A model generated the notes under the pieces. The model was not told where the DNA came from. It made no database searches and worked only from the letters and a program-made list of their open reading frames with translations. A program made the position numbers and the translations under genes. Shown here piece after piece: positions 5,109 to 12,633 of a stretch of DNA of 13,560 nt (positions are counted from its first letter, which is position 1; every line of letters starts with the position of its first letter). This stretch comes from Candidatus Binatia bacterium. GTDB lineage: Bacteria > Desulfobacterota_B > Binatia > UBA9968 > JAJDTQ01. The DNA is taken from positions 1-13,560 of the forward strand of contig JAJDTQ010000090.1 of assembly GCA_022827045.1 (NCBI GenBank). Reading direction: 5' to 3'.

Positions 5109-6623
5109 GTGATTGAGGCGATCGGCGAAGCGCTGCTCAACGTTTTCGGGTTTCCCAACGTCCTGGTGGTGCTTCTCGGCGTCACGGTGAGCATGCTCTT
5201 CGGCGCCCTGCCCGGCCTGGGCGGCATCGTCATCCTGACCCTGTCGCTGCCCGTCATCATGGCGATGGAGACGAAGCTGGCCATGATGGTCTTCGCCGCT
5301 TCCATCGGCGGCATCACCTTCGGCGGCTCCATCTCCGCCATCCTGCTCAACGTCCCCGGCACCGTCGCCAACATCGCGACAGTCTTCGACGGGCATCCGC
5401 TGGCCCGGCAGGGACGCGCCGGCTACGCCCTCGCCATCTCCGCGACGGCGTCCGCCCTGGGGTCGGTGTTCGGCTACGTGATCTTCCTGCTGCTCCTCCC
5501 GGTGGTGCGCTCGGTGGTGTTCTCCTTCGGCCCGCCGGAGTTCTTCCTCATGGCGCTGCTGGGCATCAGCCTGATCGCGTCGCTGACCCAGAGCGAACCG
5601 GTCAAGGGGCTCATCTCCGCGGGACTGGGATTCCTGGTGGCCTTCATCGGGTACTCTCCGATTACCGGGGACGTGCGGTACGCCTTCGACCTGGACTATC
5701 TCTGGGACGGGGTCCACACAGGAGTTATCGCCATCGGCATCTTCGCCGTTTCCGAGATGTTCTTCCTGGCGGTGAAGGGCGAAGAGCTGGTCCAGGACAC
5801 CGGGGTGGTGCGGCCCACGGTCAGGGATGTGCTGGACGGCGTCCGGTTCGTGCTCGCCAACTTCTTCCTGCTGGTCCGGAGCGCGGTGATCGGCTGCGTG
5901 GTGGGCATAATCCCGGGTGTCGGCGCCAATGTCGCGGCCTTTCTGGCCTATGCCCAGGCGCAGGCGACCTCCCGGAACCGCGCCAACTTCGGCCGCGGCG
6001 CACCGGAGGGAGTACTCGCACCGGAGGCTTCCAACGATGCCAAGGACGGCGGCGCGCTGCTTCCCACAGTGGCCTTCGGGATTCCCGGGAGCGCGCCCCA
6101 CGCCATCCTGCTGGTGGGGCTGCTGCTGCTCGGATTGAACCCGGGCAAGGAGTTGCTGACCACACACCAGGCCACGGTGTTCACCCTGGTGCTGGCGCTG
6201 ATTGCGGCCAACGTGTGGACCTCCGTCCTGGGGCTCCTCTTCGCCAACCAGCTCGTCAAGATCACGCGGATCCGGGTCACGCTCATCATCCCCATCGTCC
6301 TGGTGATCAGCTTCGTCGGCGCCTTCGTGTTGCGCAACAATCTCCTGGACGCGTTCGCCGTGCTCGTGTTCGGCTTCATCGGCTACGGCATGAAGAAGTA
6401 CAATTACTCCTTCATCACCTTCATCCTCGCCTACGTGCTCGGGGAGATAGCCGAGGTCTCGCTGTTCCAGACGCTGCTCATCTCGGACACCGGTTTCCTG
6501 ATCTTCGTCACCCGTCCCATTTCGCTGGTGCTGACCCTGCTCATCCTCGTGGCCCTGGGCCTCCCACTGGTCGGCCCGCTCAAGCGGGCATGGACTCGGC
6601 CTCAACTGCCGGACGCCCGCTAG
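5109..6623 (+). CDS. tctA: TctA-family large membrane subunit of a tripartite tricarboxylate transporter
   Basis: 504 residues, starting at GTG 5109 with a modest GAAAGAGA site upstream; the nearby ATG at 5102 hits a stop after four codons. The protein is hydrophobic nearly throughout, consistent with the roughly 10-12 membrane helices of the family. Signature blocks: FGALPGLGG (31-39), FGGSISAILLNVPG (71-84), DGHPLARQGRAGYAL (94-108), and the second half's GIIPGVGANVAAFLAYAQAQ (from about 265) and FGIPGSAPHAILL (about 322-334). The two PG-G loops mirror the internal duplication of TctA. It carries the solute across the inner membrane using an ion gradient, with the small TctB subunit and periplasmic TctC. 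TctB is not adjacent; a TctB gene lies at 10559-11074 on the other strand. The next gene begins only 6 bases after this stop. Confidence 0.95.
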   Translation: MIEAIGEALLNVFGFPNVLVVLLGVTVSMLFGALPGLGGIVILTLSLPVIMAMETKLAMMVFAASIGGITFGGSISAILLNVPGTVANIATVFDGHPLARQGRAGYALAISATASALGSVFGYVIFLLLLPVVRSVVFSFGPPEFFLMALLGISLIASLTQSEPVKGLISAGLGFLVAFIGYSPITGDVRYAFDLDYLWDGVHTGVIAIGIFAVSEMFFLAVKGEELVQDTGVVRPTVRDVLDGVRFVLANFFLLVRSAVIGCVVGIIPGVGANVAAFLAYAQAQATSRNRANFGRGAPEGVLAPEASNDAKDGGALLPTVAFGIPGSAPHAILLVGLLLLGLNPGKELLTTHQATVFTLVLALIAANVWTSVLGLLFANQLVKITRIRVTLIIPIVLVISFVGAFVLRNNLLDAFAVLVFGFIGYGMKKYNYSFITFILAYVLGEIAEVSLFQTLLISDTGFLIFVTRPISLVLTLLILVALGLPLVGPLKRAWTRPQLPDAR

Positions 6624-6629
6624 TGTCCC

Positions 6630-9600
6630 ATGACTTTCTACGCCGACCTGCACATCCACTCCCGATTCTCCCGCGCTACCAGCCGCAACTGCGACCTCGA
6701 GCACCTCGCCATCTGGGCGCGCAAGAAGGGCATCGCTGTCGTCGGCACCGGTGATTTCACCCATCCGGCGTGGCGGGCCGAGCTGAAGGATCAGCTCGTG
6801 CCGGCGGAGCCCGGGCTGTTCCGGCTGCGTCCCGACCTCGAGCGTGCCGTCGAAGCGCAGCTCCCGCCGGCATGCGCCGGCGCCGACGCGGCGGTCCGGT
6901 TCATGCTGTCCGTCGAGATCTCGACCATCTACAAGAAAGGCGACAAGACCCGGAAAATCCATCACCTTGTCTATGTGCCCGACTTCGACTCGGCCGACAG
7001 GTTGGTGGCGGCCCTGTCCAGAATCGGCAACCTCAACTCCGACGGACGCCCGATCCTGGGCCTCGACTCCCGCCACCTGCTGGAGATGACGCTGGCGTCG
7101 GGACCTGACTCATACCTGGTGCCCGCCCACGTGTGGACGCCGTGGTTCGCGGCTCTGGGCTCCAAGTCCGGCTTCGACGCCGTCGACGACTGTTACGGCG
7201 ACTTGGCGCCGCACATCTTCGCGGTGGAGACCGGGCTCTCGTCGGACCCGCCGATGAACTGGCGGGTGTCGTCCCTGGACCGCTTCCGGCTGATGTCCAA
7301 CTCCGACGCCCACTCGCCGGAGAAGCTGGGGCGGGAGGTGTGCGTCTTCCACACCGAAATGGACTACTTCGCCCTTCGCCGGGCCCTGGAGACGGGCCAC
7401 GGCTACGGCGGGACGCTGGAGTTCTTTCCCGAGGAGGGCAAGTACCACCTCGACGGCCACCGCAACTGCAACGTCCGCCTGGAGCCCGACGAAACCCGCC
7501 GCCACAACGGCCTCTGCCCCGCCTGCGGCAAGCCCTTGACCGTGGGGGTGATGCACCGTGTCGAGGACCTGGCCGACCGTGGTTCCGACGCAACTCCGCC
7601 CGGGACGGCGGGGGACACCGAGGGCCTAATCCCGCTGCCGGAGATCCTGGGAGAGATCCACCGCGTGGGACCCAAGAGCAAGCGGGTGGCGCAGGACTAC
7701 GAGGGGTTGCTGGCCCGCCTTGGGCCTGAGCTCCCGCTCCTGAATTCCCTGCCGCTGGAGGAGATCGGGCCGGCGGCGTCTTCGCTGGTGGCCGAAGCGG
7801 TGGCGCGCCTGCGCCGGCGCGAGGTGATCCGGGAGGCCGGCTACGACGGCGTGTACGGCACGATCCGGTTGTTCCGGGACATTGAGCTGGAACGGCGAAG
7901 CCGCGGGGCGTCGCTGTTCGGAGACGACCTCAAGCCCGTGAGGCAAGCGGCTCCGGCCTCGGCGGACGAGGTCGATGCCCCTCCCCTCCAGGAACCGCCT
8001 CTTCCCGGGCCGGCGTCGCCTTCGGGCAGCGCGCGGTGGGACGACGCAACGTCCGGCCAGCTTTCGCTCTCGGGAGAACTATGGTCCGGCGGCCGGGATC
8101 TGCTGGCCGGCCTCGACGCCGATCAACGCCGGGCCGCGGAGATCGTCGACGGTCCGCTGCTCATCGTCGCCGGTCCCGGCTCGGGGAAGACGCGGACCCT
8201 GACCCATCGCCTCGCCCACCTCGTGACGAGCCGCGGCGTTGCGCCGGGCGGCTGTCTGGCCGTCACCTTCACCCGCCGGGCGGCCGACGAGATGCGCGGC
8301 CGGCTGCGGGCGCTCTTGCCGGACGCATGGGACGGCATCCCGTTGCACACCTTTCATTCGCTCGGGCTGAGCATCCTCCGCGAACACTGGAACGCCGCGG
8401 GGTTCCAGCGAGGTTTCCGGGTTGCCTCCGAGGCCGAACGGCTGTCATTGATGCAGGACACGCTCGAGATCTCCGAACGGCAGGCCCGCGCGCGCTTGTC
8501 CGTCATCTCCCGCGGCAAGCGGACGGGCGCACCTGCCGCGGACCAACAGCTTGCGCAGGCTTGGGAGGCCTACCGGCGCGAGATGGAGACGCGCAACTGG
8601 TGCGACTTCGACGACCTGGTCATCCGCGCCGCGGACGCTCTGGAACTCGATGACGAATCTCGCGCCAAGGTGCGGCAGCGGTATCCGTGGGTCTGCATCG
8701 ACGAGTACCAGGATGTGGACGAGCAGCAGGTGCGCCTCATCCGGCAGATCGCGCCGCCCGACGGCAACATCTGCGCCATCGGCGATCAGGCCATCTACGG
8801 CTTCCGCGGCGCCGACCGGCGGTTCTTCGCCGACTTCACCGAACACTTCCCGGGCGCCCGGGTGATGCGGCTCGACCGCAACTACCGCTCCAACTCCAAC
8901 ATCGTCACCCTCTCGTCGCAGGTCATCGCCGCGGCGGCGTCGGCGGGGCCGTCCATCCCCGTGCTCGACGACGCCCCCGACCGCGTCACCCTCCACGAAG
9001 CCCCGAGCGAAAAGGCCGAGGCGGAGTTCGTCGTGCAGTCGCTGGAAGAGACCCTTGGTGGCCACAGCTTCTTCTCCATCGACAGCGGGCGCGCGGCCGA
9101 GGTCCAGGGCCGCGACCTGTCCTTCTCGGACTTTGCCGTGCTCTACCGCACCGAAGCCCAGGCCGCGGCACTGGTGGAGGCGCTCCAGCGCTCCGGCATG
9201 CCCTTCCAGCAGCGCTCCCACGATCCCCTGCTGGATCATCCCGGGGTGGCCGCGCTGGTGGACAGCCTGAGCGGATCCCCCGACGGGGGTCCGGTGCGCC
9301 AACGGCTAGAAGCCGCCCGCGGGGACGAACAGACCGCACGAGAAGCCTGCGAGTTGCTGAAGCCCCTGGCCGATGCGTGCGGCGACGACCTGGAGCGCTT
9401 CCTGGCCGAGCTGGCCCTGGCGGCCCAGGTGGACACCTGGGACCCCCGCGCCGACCGGATCTCGCTGTTGACGCTTCACGCCGCCAAGGGGCTCGAATTC
9501 CCCGTCGTTTTCATCGTCGGGTGCGAGGACGGCCTGCTCCCCCTTACCTGGGGCAAGGCCGAGCCCGACGGCCTCGCCGAAGAGCGGCGCCTGTTCTACG

Positions 9601-9794
9601 TCGGCGTCACCCGCGCCATGACCCGGCTGTACCTCTGCCGCGCCCGCAAGCGGCTGTGGCGGGGAAGAATGCGCGAGATGCCCCCTTCCCCCTACCTCGC
9701 CGACATCGAGGAACGGCTTCTCGAACAAAGCCGCAGCCGCGCGGCCGGAGGGCGGACGCGGAAGCAAGATAACCAGCTGGACCTGTTCTCCTAG
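6630..9794 (+). CDS. Endonuclease Q (PHP nuclease) - UvrD/Rep helicase fusion with C-terminal clamp motif
   Basis: 1054 residues in one uninterrupted frame. Residues 1-~425 match the EndoQ family (standalone length about 400-425): PHP metal residues D6-L-H8-I-H10, GTGDFTH (39-45), E96, H111/H112, H167 and D226-A-H228, then a probable zinc module with EEGKYHLDGHRNC (268-280; H277, C280) and CPAC (C296, C299) before TVGVMHRVEDLADR. Known EndoQ enzymes nick DNA 5' of uracil, hypoxanthine, xanthine and abasic sites. Residues ~430-490 are a Pro/Ala-rich linker. Residues 490-1015 are an SF1A helicase: Q499, Walker A AGPGSGKT (514-521), Ia (544-556), DEYQD (691-695), GDQAIYGFRGAD (718-729), RLDRNYRSN (747-755), TLHAAKGLEF (948-957), RRLFYVGVTRA (986-996). 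All key residues are present. The chain ends NQLDLFS. It sits 6 bases after tctA without a clear Shine-Dalgarno. Fusion certain; combined repair role inferred. Confidence 0.93.
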   Translation: MTFYADLHIHSRFSRATSRNCDLEHLAIWARKKGIAVVGTGDFTHPAWRAELKDQLVPAEPGLFRLRPDLERAVEAQLPPACAGADAAVRFMLSVEISTIYKKGDKTRKIHHLVYVPDFDSADRLVAALSRIGNLNSDGRPILGLDSRHLLEMTLASGPDSYLVPAHVWTPWFAALGSKSGFDAVDDCYGDLAPHIFAVETGLSSDPPMNWRVSSLDRFRLMSNSDAHSPEKLGREVCVFHTEMDYFALRRALETGHGYGGTLEFFPEEGKYHLDGHRNCNVRLEPDETRRHNGLCPACGKPLTVGVMHRVEDLADRGSDATPPGTAGDTEGLIPLPEILGEIHRVGPKSKRVAQDYEGLLARLGPELPLLNSLPLEEIGPAASSLVAEAVARLRRREVIREAGYDGVYGTIRLFRDIELERRSRGASLFGDDLKPVRQAAPASADEVDAPPLQEPPLPGPASPSGSARWDDATSGQLSLSGELWSGGRDLLAGLDADQRRAAEIVDGPLLIVAGPGSGKTRTLTHRLAHLVTSRGVAPGGCLAVTFTRRAADEMRGRLRALLPDAWDGIPLHTFHSLGLSILREHWNAAGFQRGFRVASEAERLSLMQDTLEISERQARARLSVISRGKRTGAPAADQQLAQAWEAYRREMETRNWCDFDDLVIRAADALELDDESRAKVRQRYPWVCIDEYQDVDEQQVRLIRQIAPPDGNICAIGDQAIYGFRGADRRFFADFTEHFPGARVMRLDRNYRSNSNIVTLSSQVIAAAASAGPSIPVLDDAPDRVTLHEAPSEKAEAEFVVQSLEETLGGHSFFSIDSGRAAEVQGRDLSFSDFAVLYRTEAQAAALVEALQRSGMPFQQRSHDPLLDHPGVAALVDSLSGSPDGGPVRQRLEAARGDEQTAREACELLKPLADACGDDLERFLAELALAAQVDTWDPRADRISLLTLHAAKGLEFPVVFIVGCEDGLLPLTWGKAEPDGLAEERRLFYVGVTRAMTRLYLCRARKRLWRGRMREMPPSPYLADIEERLLEQSRSRAAGGRTRKQDNQLDLFS

Positions 9795-9813
9795 GTCGAG
9801 CCCGGCCGGCACC

Positions 9814-9861
9814 GCGTTCCGGCTTCCGCGAACGCTACCTGCCGAGAGCTCTTGACTCTCG
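9814..9861 (+). terminator. Two hairpins after the EndoQ-helicase gene, possible weak terminator
   Basis: GCGTTC/GAACGC (9814-9819 with 9830-9835, 10-base loop) and CGAGAG/CTCTCG (9843-9848 with 9856-9861, 7-base loop) lie 20-70 bases after the stop. Neither is followed by a U-tract, so intrinsic termination is uncertain; they may act as 3'-end stabilisers. Confidence 0.3.
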
Positions 9862-9974
9862 CCGAGGTTCTGAAAAACTGGTGGGTGTGAATGTGTGCGC
9901 TCCGGTCCCGGACCTGGGGAGCATCGACCGTGGAACTTGCCGCGACGAGGAATCGGACTCGGCGCCAGGCGCCG
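9852..9974 (+). promoter_or_regulatory. Upstream region of the lipoprotein gene: weak promoter candidate and leader hairpin
   Basis: TTGACT (9852-9857) lies 16 bases from AAAACT (9874-9879), which has a TG in the extended -10 position (9871-9872); the -10 is poor, only 3 of 6. A 6-bp hairpin CGGCGC-CAG-GCGCCG (9960-9974) is in the presumed leader. The rest of 9795-10006 shows no gene. Confidence 0.22.
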
Positions 9975-10006
9975 GACCCGAGCCCAACTACGAATAAGGA
10001 GACGCC

Positions 10007-10489
10007 ATGCATGCATTCAGAATGGCACTTGTGGGCCTGATCGCCTTGACCATGGGCCTCGCCGGCTGCTCAGGCAATCCGGGTGACAAGGAAGCCCTCG
10101 GCACGATCCTGGGCGCGGTCGGCGGCGGGATTGCCGGTTCGCAGGTCGGCAAGGGCCGCGGGAAACTCGTGGCCACGGGCATCGGCACGCTCCTGGGCGC
10201 GGCCATCGGCAACGAGATCGGCAAGTCGCTCGATCGCGCCGACCGGCTCGCCATGCAGCGCACCACGCAACAGTCGCTGGAAAAAGCGAAGACCGGCGCC
10301 ACCAGCACCTGGAAGAACCCCGACTCCGGCAACCAGGGTACGATCACCCCGAAAAAGACCTTTAGAAAGAAGGACGGAACCTACTGCCGCGAGTTCCAGC
10401 AGACCGTTACCATCGGCGGCCGCACAGAGGAAGCCTACGGCACCGCCTGCCGCCAGCCCGACGGAACCTGGAAGCTCGTCTCGACATAG
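10007..10489 (+). CDS. 17-kDa surface antigen-type outer-membrane lipoprotein with glycine zipper
   Basis: 160 residues. Residues 1-20 form a lipoprotein signal peptide ending in the lipobox LAGC, with Cys21 as the lipidated residue. Ser follows it, not Asp, so outer-membrane targeting is likely. Residues 32-72 ([18 protein letters not shown]... [13 protein letters not shown]) are a two-helix glycine-zipper segment of the Rickettsia 17-kDa antigen family. The C-terminal part (about 88-158) is the associated surface-antigen domain with the YCREFQQTV core and two conserved cysteines, C127 and C148, probably disulfide-bonded. Such proteins are envelope components thought to support outer-membrane integrity; the exact role is unknown. 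The ATG is fixed by TAAGGAG (9995-10001) five bases upstream. It ends facing tctB, separated by terminator-like hairpins. Confidence 0.9.
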   Translation: MHAFRMALVGLIALTMGLAGCSGNPGDKEALGTILGAVGGGIAGSQVGKGRGKLVATGIGTLLGAAIGNEIGKSLDRADRLAMQRTTQQSLEKAKTGATSTWKNPDSGNQGTITPKKTFRKKDGTYCREFQQTVTIGGRTEEAYGTACRQPDGTWKLVST

Positions 10490-10497
10490 AACTCCGA

Positions 10498-10511
10498 GCC
10501 GCGAACGCGGC
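10498..10511. other. Small tetraloop hairpin after the lipoprotein gene
   Basis: GCCGC-GAAC-GCGGC, five perfect pairs, nine bases after the lipoprotein stop codon. It probably works with the larger hairpin at 10532-10559 in the convergent 3' region. Confidence 0.35.
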
Positions 10512-10531
10512 GTAGGCAGCCTATCCCAACC

Positions 10532-10559
10532 GCGGGGGCGATCGGCCGGTCGCCCCTGC
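10532..10559 (+). terminator. Terminator-like hairpin between convergent lipoprotein and tctB genes
   Basis: Stem 10532-10543 (GCGGGGGCGATC) with 10548-10559 (GGTCGCCCCTGC), loop GGCC. Twelve pairs form in the plus-strand transcript, two of them G-U. In the minus-strand transcript those two become C-A mismatches, so the structure favours ending the lipoprotein mRNA. No U-tract follows. The arm overlaps the last base of the tctB stop codon. Confidence 0.5.
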
Positions 10560-11074
10560 TACAACCCCACCGCCTTCCACACTACTCCCTCGTGCAACGG
10601 GGCGCCCATGATGACGATGAAGACGATGTAGACGAACGCCCAGGTGACGGCGGTGATGGAGAGGGTCATGAGCCAGCTCTCGGAGGAGCGCAGGCGCAGG
10701 AACAGGACGAGGAACAGGGGGATGGCCACGAGGTAGCCGAGAAAGTAGATCAGCGCCATCAGCAGGAGCAGCCAGGCGGCGAAGTTGAGCTCGCGGCGGA
10801 AGACCGTGCCGGAGGGACGGCTTTCCTCGGAGGGTGCGGCGGCGCGGCCGGTGTCGATGCCGAAGAGGTCGTATTCCTGAAGGAAGCTGAAGCGGCGCCC
10901 CACCGCGGGAATCATGTCGATCAATAGCTGGAGCAGGGTCAACAGCAGCGTGGGCACCGCGATGATGAGCGGCACAAGGCGGGCCCGCGGCTGGTAATCC
11001 AGGGAGAGGACCAGGAACCCCAGGACCAGGACGAAGACGCCGAGAGTGAAGAGGGTCCGGTCGTTGAGCTTCAC
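10559..11074 (-). CDS. tctB: TctB-family small membrane subunit of a tripartite tricarboxylate transporter
   Basis: 171 residues from a GTG start at 11074, preceded by GAGGTG five bases upstream. The layout is typical of TctB: hydrophobic segments at about 8-25 and 32-52, a hydrophilic loop at 55-98 (RRFSFLQEYDLFGID... SGTVFRREL), then hydrophobic stretches at 99-127 and 135-157. The N-terminal GVFVLVLGFLVLSLDYQP resembles the family's first helix. TctB is the poorly conserved partner needed by TctA for transport. It is the last gene of a minus-strand operon, 42 bases after the carboxyltransferase stop, and no tctA or tctC follows; the only ones in view are on the opposite strand at 3925-6623. 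Assignment rests on topology, length and general resemblance rather than a catalytic motif. Confidence 0.82.
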   Translation of the reverse strand: MKLNDRTLFTLGVFVLVLGFLVLSLDYQPRARLVPLIIAVPTLLLTLLQLLIDMIPAVGRRFSFLQEYDLFGIDTGRAAAPSEESRPSGTVFRRELNFAAWLLLLMALIYFLGYLVAIPLFLVLFLRLRSSESWLMTLSITAVTWAFVYIVFIVIMGAPLHEGVVWKAVGL

Positions 11075-11116
11075 GGGTGCACCTCGAGGTCGAAAGGGCG
11101 GCCTGTTCCGGTCCCT

Positions 11117-12577
11117 TCAGGCGTCCCTTTGCTCCAGCCGCAACGACAGGTCCCTCCGCTGGATATGCACCTGCCGAAGCTCGCGGGCGGCCGCGAGCTG
11201 CTTCACCAGGACCGAGACCGGACGAGTCGCATCGAGAAATTCCCGGGGGGCGCCGGCCGCCAGCATCTCCTTGACAGAGTCGGGGCCGGCGATGACCCGG
11301 ATCACCAGCTCCTCGTCCGAGACACCCGCGCCGCCGAACTTCTGTCGCACCTCGTTCAGCGTGGGCTCCGGCCAGGTCCAGCCTCCCCATTCCCGGGCTC
11401 GGGGCCGGCTCAGGATCTTGTCCTTGACCTCCGGGTCCATGAGCCGCGCGCCCTCCTCGCCCCAATACCCCAGGGCGTACTGGATGCTCTGGTCCGTGAC
11501 CTCCTTGTAGCGCTCACCCGCCATGACGTTCACCGCCGCCTGGGTGCCGACGAACTGGGCCAGCGGCGTCACCATGATAGGGTAGCCGTACTCCTCGCGC
11601 ACGCGCCCCGCCTCCTCCAGGGTCTCCTCCAGCCTGTCGCCCATGCCCACGGTCTCGAGCTGAAAGCGCAGGTTGGAGATCATGCCGCCGGGCACCTGGT
11701 GCAGGTATTGGGCGTGGTCGTATTCCCTGGGAGCGCCGATGGGAAAGTTCTCCTGCCGGGCCACGCGGGTGAAGTGCTCCTCCACCGGCCTCACCGCCTC
11801 CAGGTCCACCATGGGCGTGAAGCCCAGGGCCTCGGCGTTGGCCGCCACGTTGAAGATGGAGGGCTGCGACGAACCGTTGGCCAAGGGCGGAATAGCGGTG
11901 TGGAGCGTCTTGACGCCCAGCTTGAGGGCTTCGACGTAGTTGAAGGGCGCGAGGCTGTTGTTGCAGTGGGCGTGGAATTCCACCGGGATATCGCCGACGT
12001 TGGCCATGACGAGCTGGAGCATCTCCCGGGTACGGTCCGGCGTCAACAGCCCGCCCACGTCCTTGAAGCAGACCCGGTAGGGGCGCAGCGCCGCCAGCTC
12101 GCGGGTCTTCCGCTCGTAGTACTCGTTGGTGTGCTTGGGCGAGACCGAGTAGATGATGTTGCCCACCACCTCCATGCCCCTGCTTCCCAGAAACTCGAGC
12201 TCCTTGGCGAGCACGCCGTAGTCGTTCCACGGGTTGGACGAGCGCGTGAGGGTGATGCCGTGGGCGATGACGCATTCCAGCAGGAGACGCCGAATGCACG
12301 GGGGAATGGGCTCGAAGCCGGAGCCGATGCCGCCGTGGTGGCGCAGCCGGGTCCTGGAAAACTGCTTCACGCCCAGCCGCACCCAGTCCCAGGGATTCTC
12401 CTTGAGCTCCCGCACCTGCTTGATGATGCTGGCGAAGCCGAAGAACTCCATCGACTCGAAGCCGCAGCGGTCCATCTGCCGGGCGGCTCCCAGCATGTGG
12501 CCGATGCGCATGCGCAGGGCCCAAAGGCTCAAGTGCCCGTCCCTCAGGGTGGTGTCGACAAAACGTATCTCGCTCAT
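11117..12577 (-). CDS. Pyruvate carboxylase/oxaloacetate decarboxylase-type carboxyltransferase, no biotin domain
   Basis: 486 residues from MSEIRFVDTTLRDGHLSLWA; the frame is open 38 codons further but runs into the preceding gene and looks unlike protein. It is an HMGL-like TIM barrel with the post-barrel conserved carboxylase domain. Metal and catalytic positions of the PC/OadA/transcarboxylase-5S group are present: D8 of DTTLRD, K172 of the carboxylated-lysine motif FKDVGGLL, H202 and H204 of FHAHCNNS, and S301 in PGGMISNL where pyruvate carboxylases have Thr and decarboxylase subunits Ser. Two departures: the pyruvate-binding Gln of the usual RD(A/G)HQSL motif is Leu16, and the chain stops without a biotinyl domain (no AMKM). 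It would need a separate biotin carrier, or has a different acid substrate or mechanism. It lies 56 bases after the MmgE-like gene, with a poor ribosome site, and before tctB. Confidence 0.88.
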   Translation of the reverse strand: MSEIRFVDTTLRDGHLSLWALRMRIGHMLGAARQMDRCGFESMEFFGFASIIKQVRELKENPWDWVRLGVKQFSRTRLRHHGGIGSGFEPIPPCIRRLLLECVIAHGITLTRSSNPWNDYGVLAKELEFLGSRGMEVVGNIIYSVSPKHTNEYYERKTRELAALRPYRVCFKDVGGLLTPDRTREMLQLVMANVGDIPVEFHAHCNNSLAPFNYVEALKLGVKTLHTAIPPLANGSSQPSIFNVAANAEALGFTPMVDLEAVRPVEEHFTRVARQENFPIGAPREYDHAQYLHQVPGGMISNLRFQLETVGMGDRLEETLEEAGRVREEYGYPIMVTPLAQFVGTQAAVNVMAGERYKEVTDQSIQYALGYWGEEGARLMDPEVKDKILSRPRAREWGGWTWPEPTLNEVRQKFGGAGVSDEELVIRVIAGPDSVKEMLAAGAPREFLDATRPVSVLVKQLAAARELRQVHIQRRDLSLRLEQRDA

Positions 12578-12633
12578 GTCCGTTCGTTCACGGGTGTCCA
12601 GCCCCCGCTCGGTCCGTGAGGCAGGGCGTCGCG

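Noticed and set aside
5102..5116. ATG-CTC-CGT-GAT-TGA mini-frame overlapping the tctA GTG start, considered as a leader peptide
   Set aside because: Four sense codons that could arise by chance; no regulatory codons or attenuator structure around it.
4962..7076. 704-codon open frame on the minus strand across tctA and the start of the EndoQ gene
   Set aside because: It is antisense to two well-supported genes and its translation is rich in His, Gln, Asp, Glu and Gly with no recognisable domain, the usual shadow of GC-rich third positions.
8687..9772. 361-codon plus-strand frame inside the helicase region
   Set aside because: Out-of-frame shadow of the helicase; Arg/Pro/Gly-rich with no family resemblance.
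11129..12619. 496-codon plus-strand frame opposite the carboxyltransferase
   Set aside because: Mirror of a gene with clear catalytic motifs; the translation is compositionally biased and has no plausible start signal.
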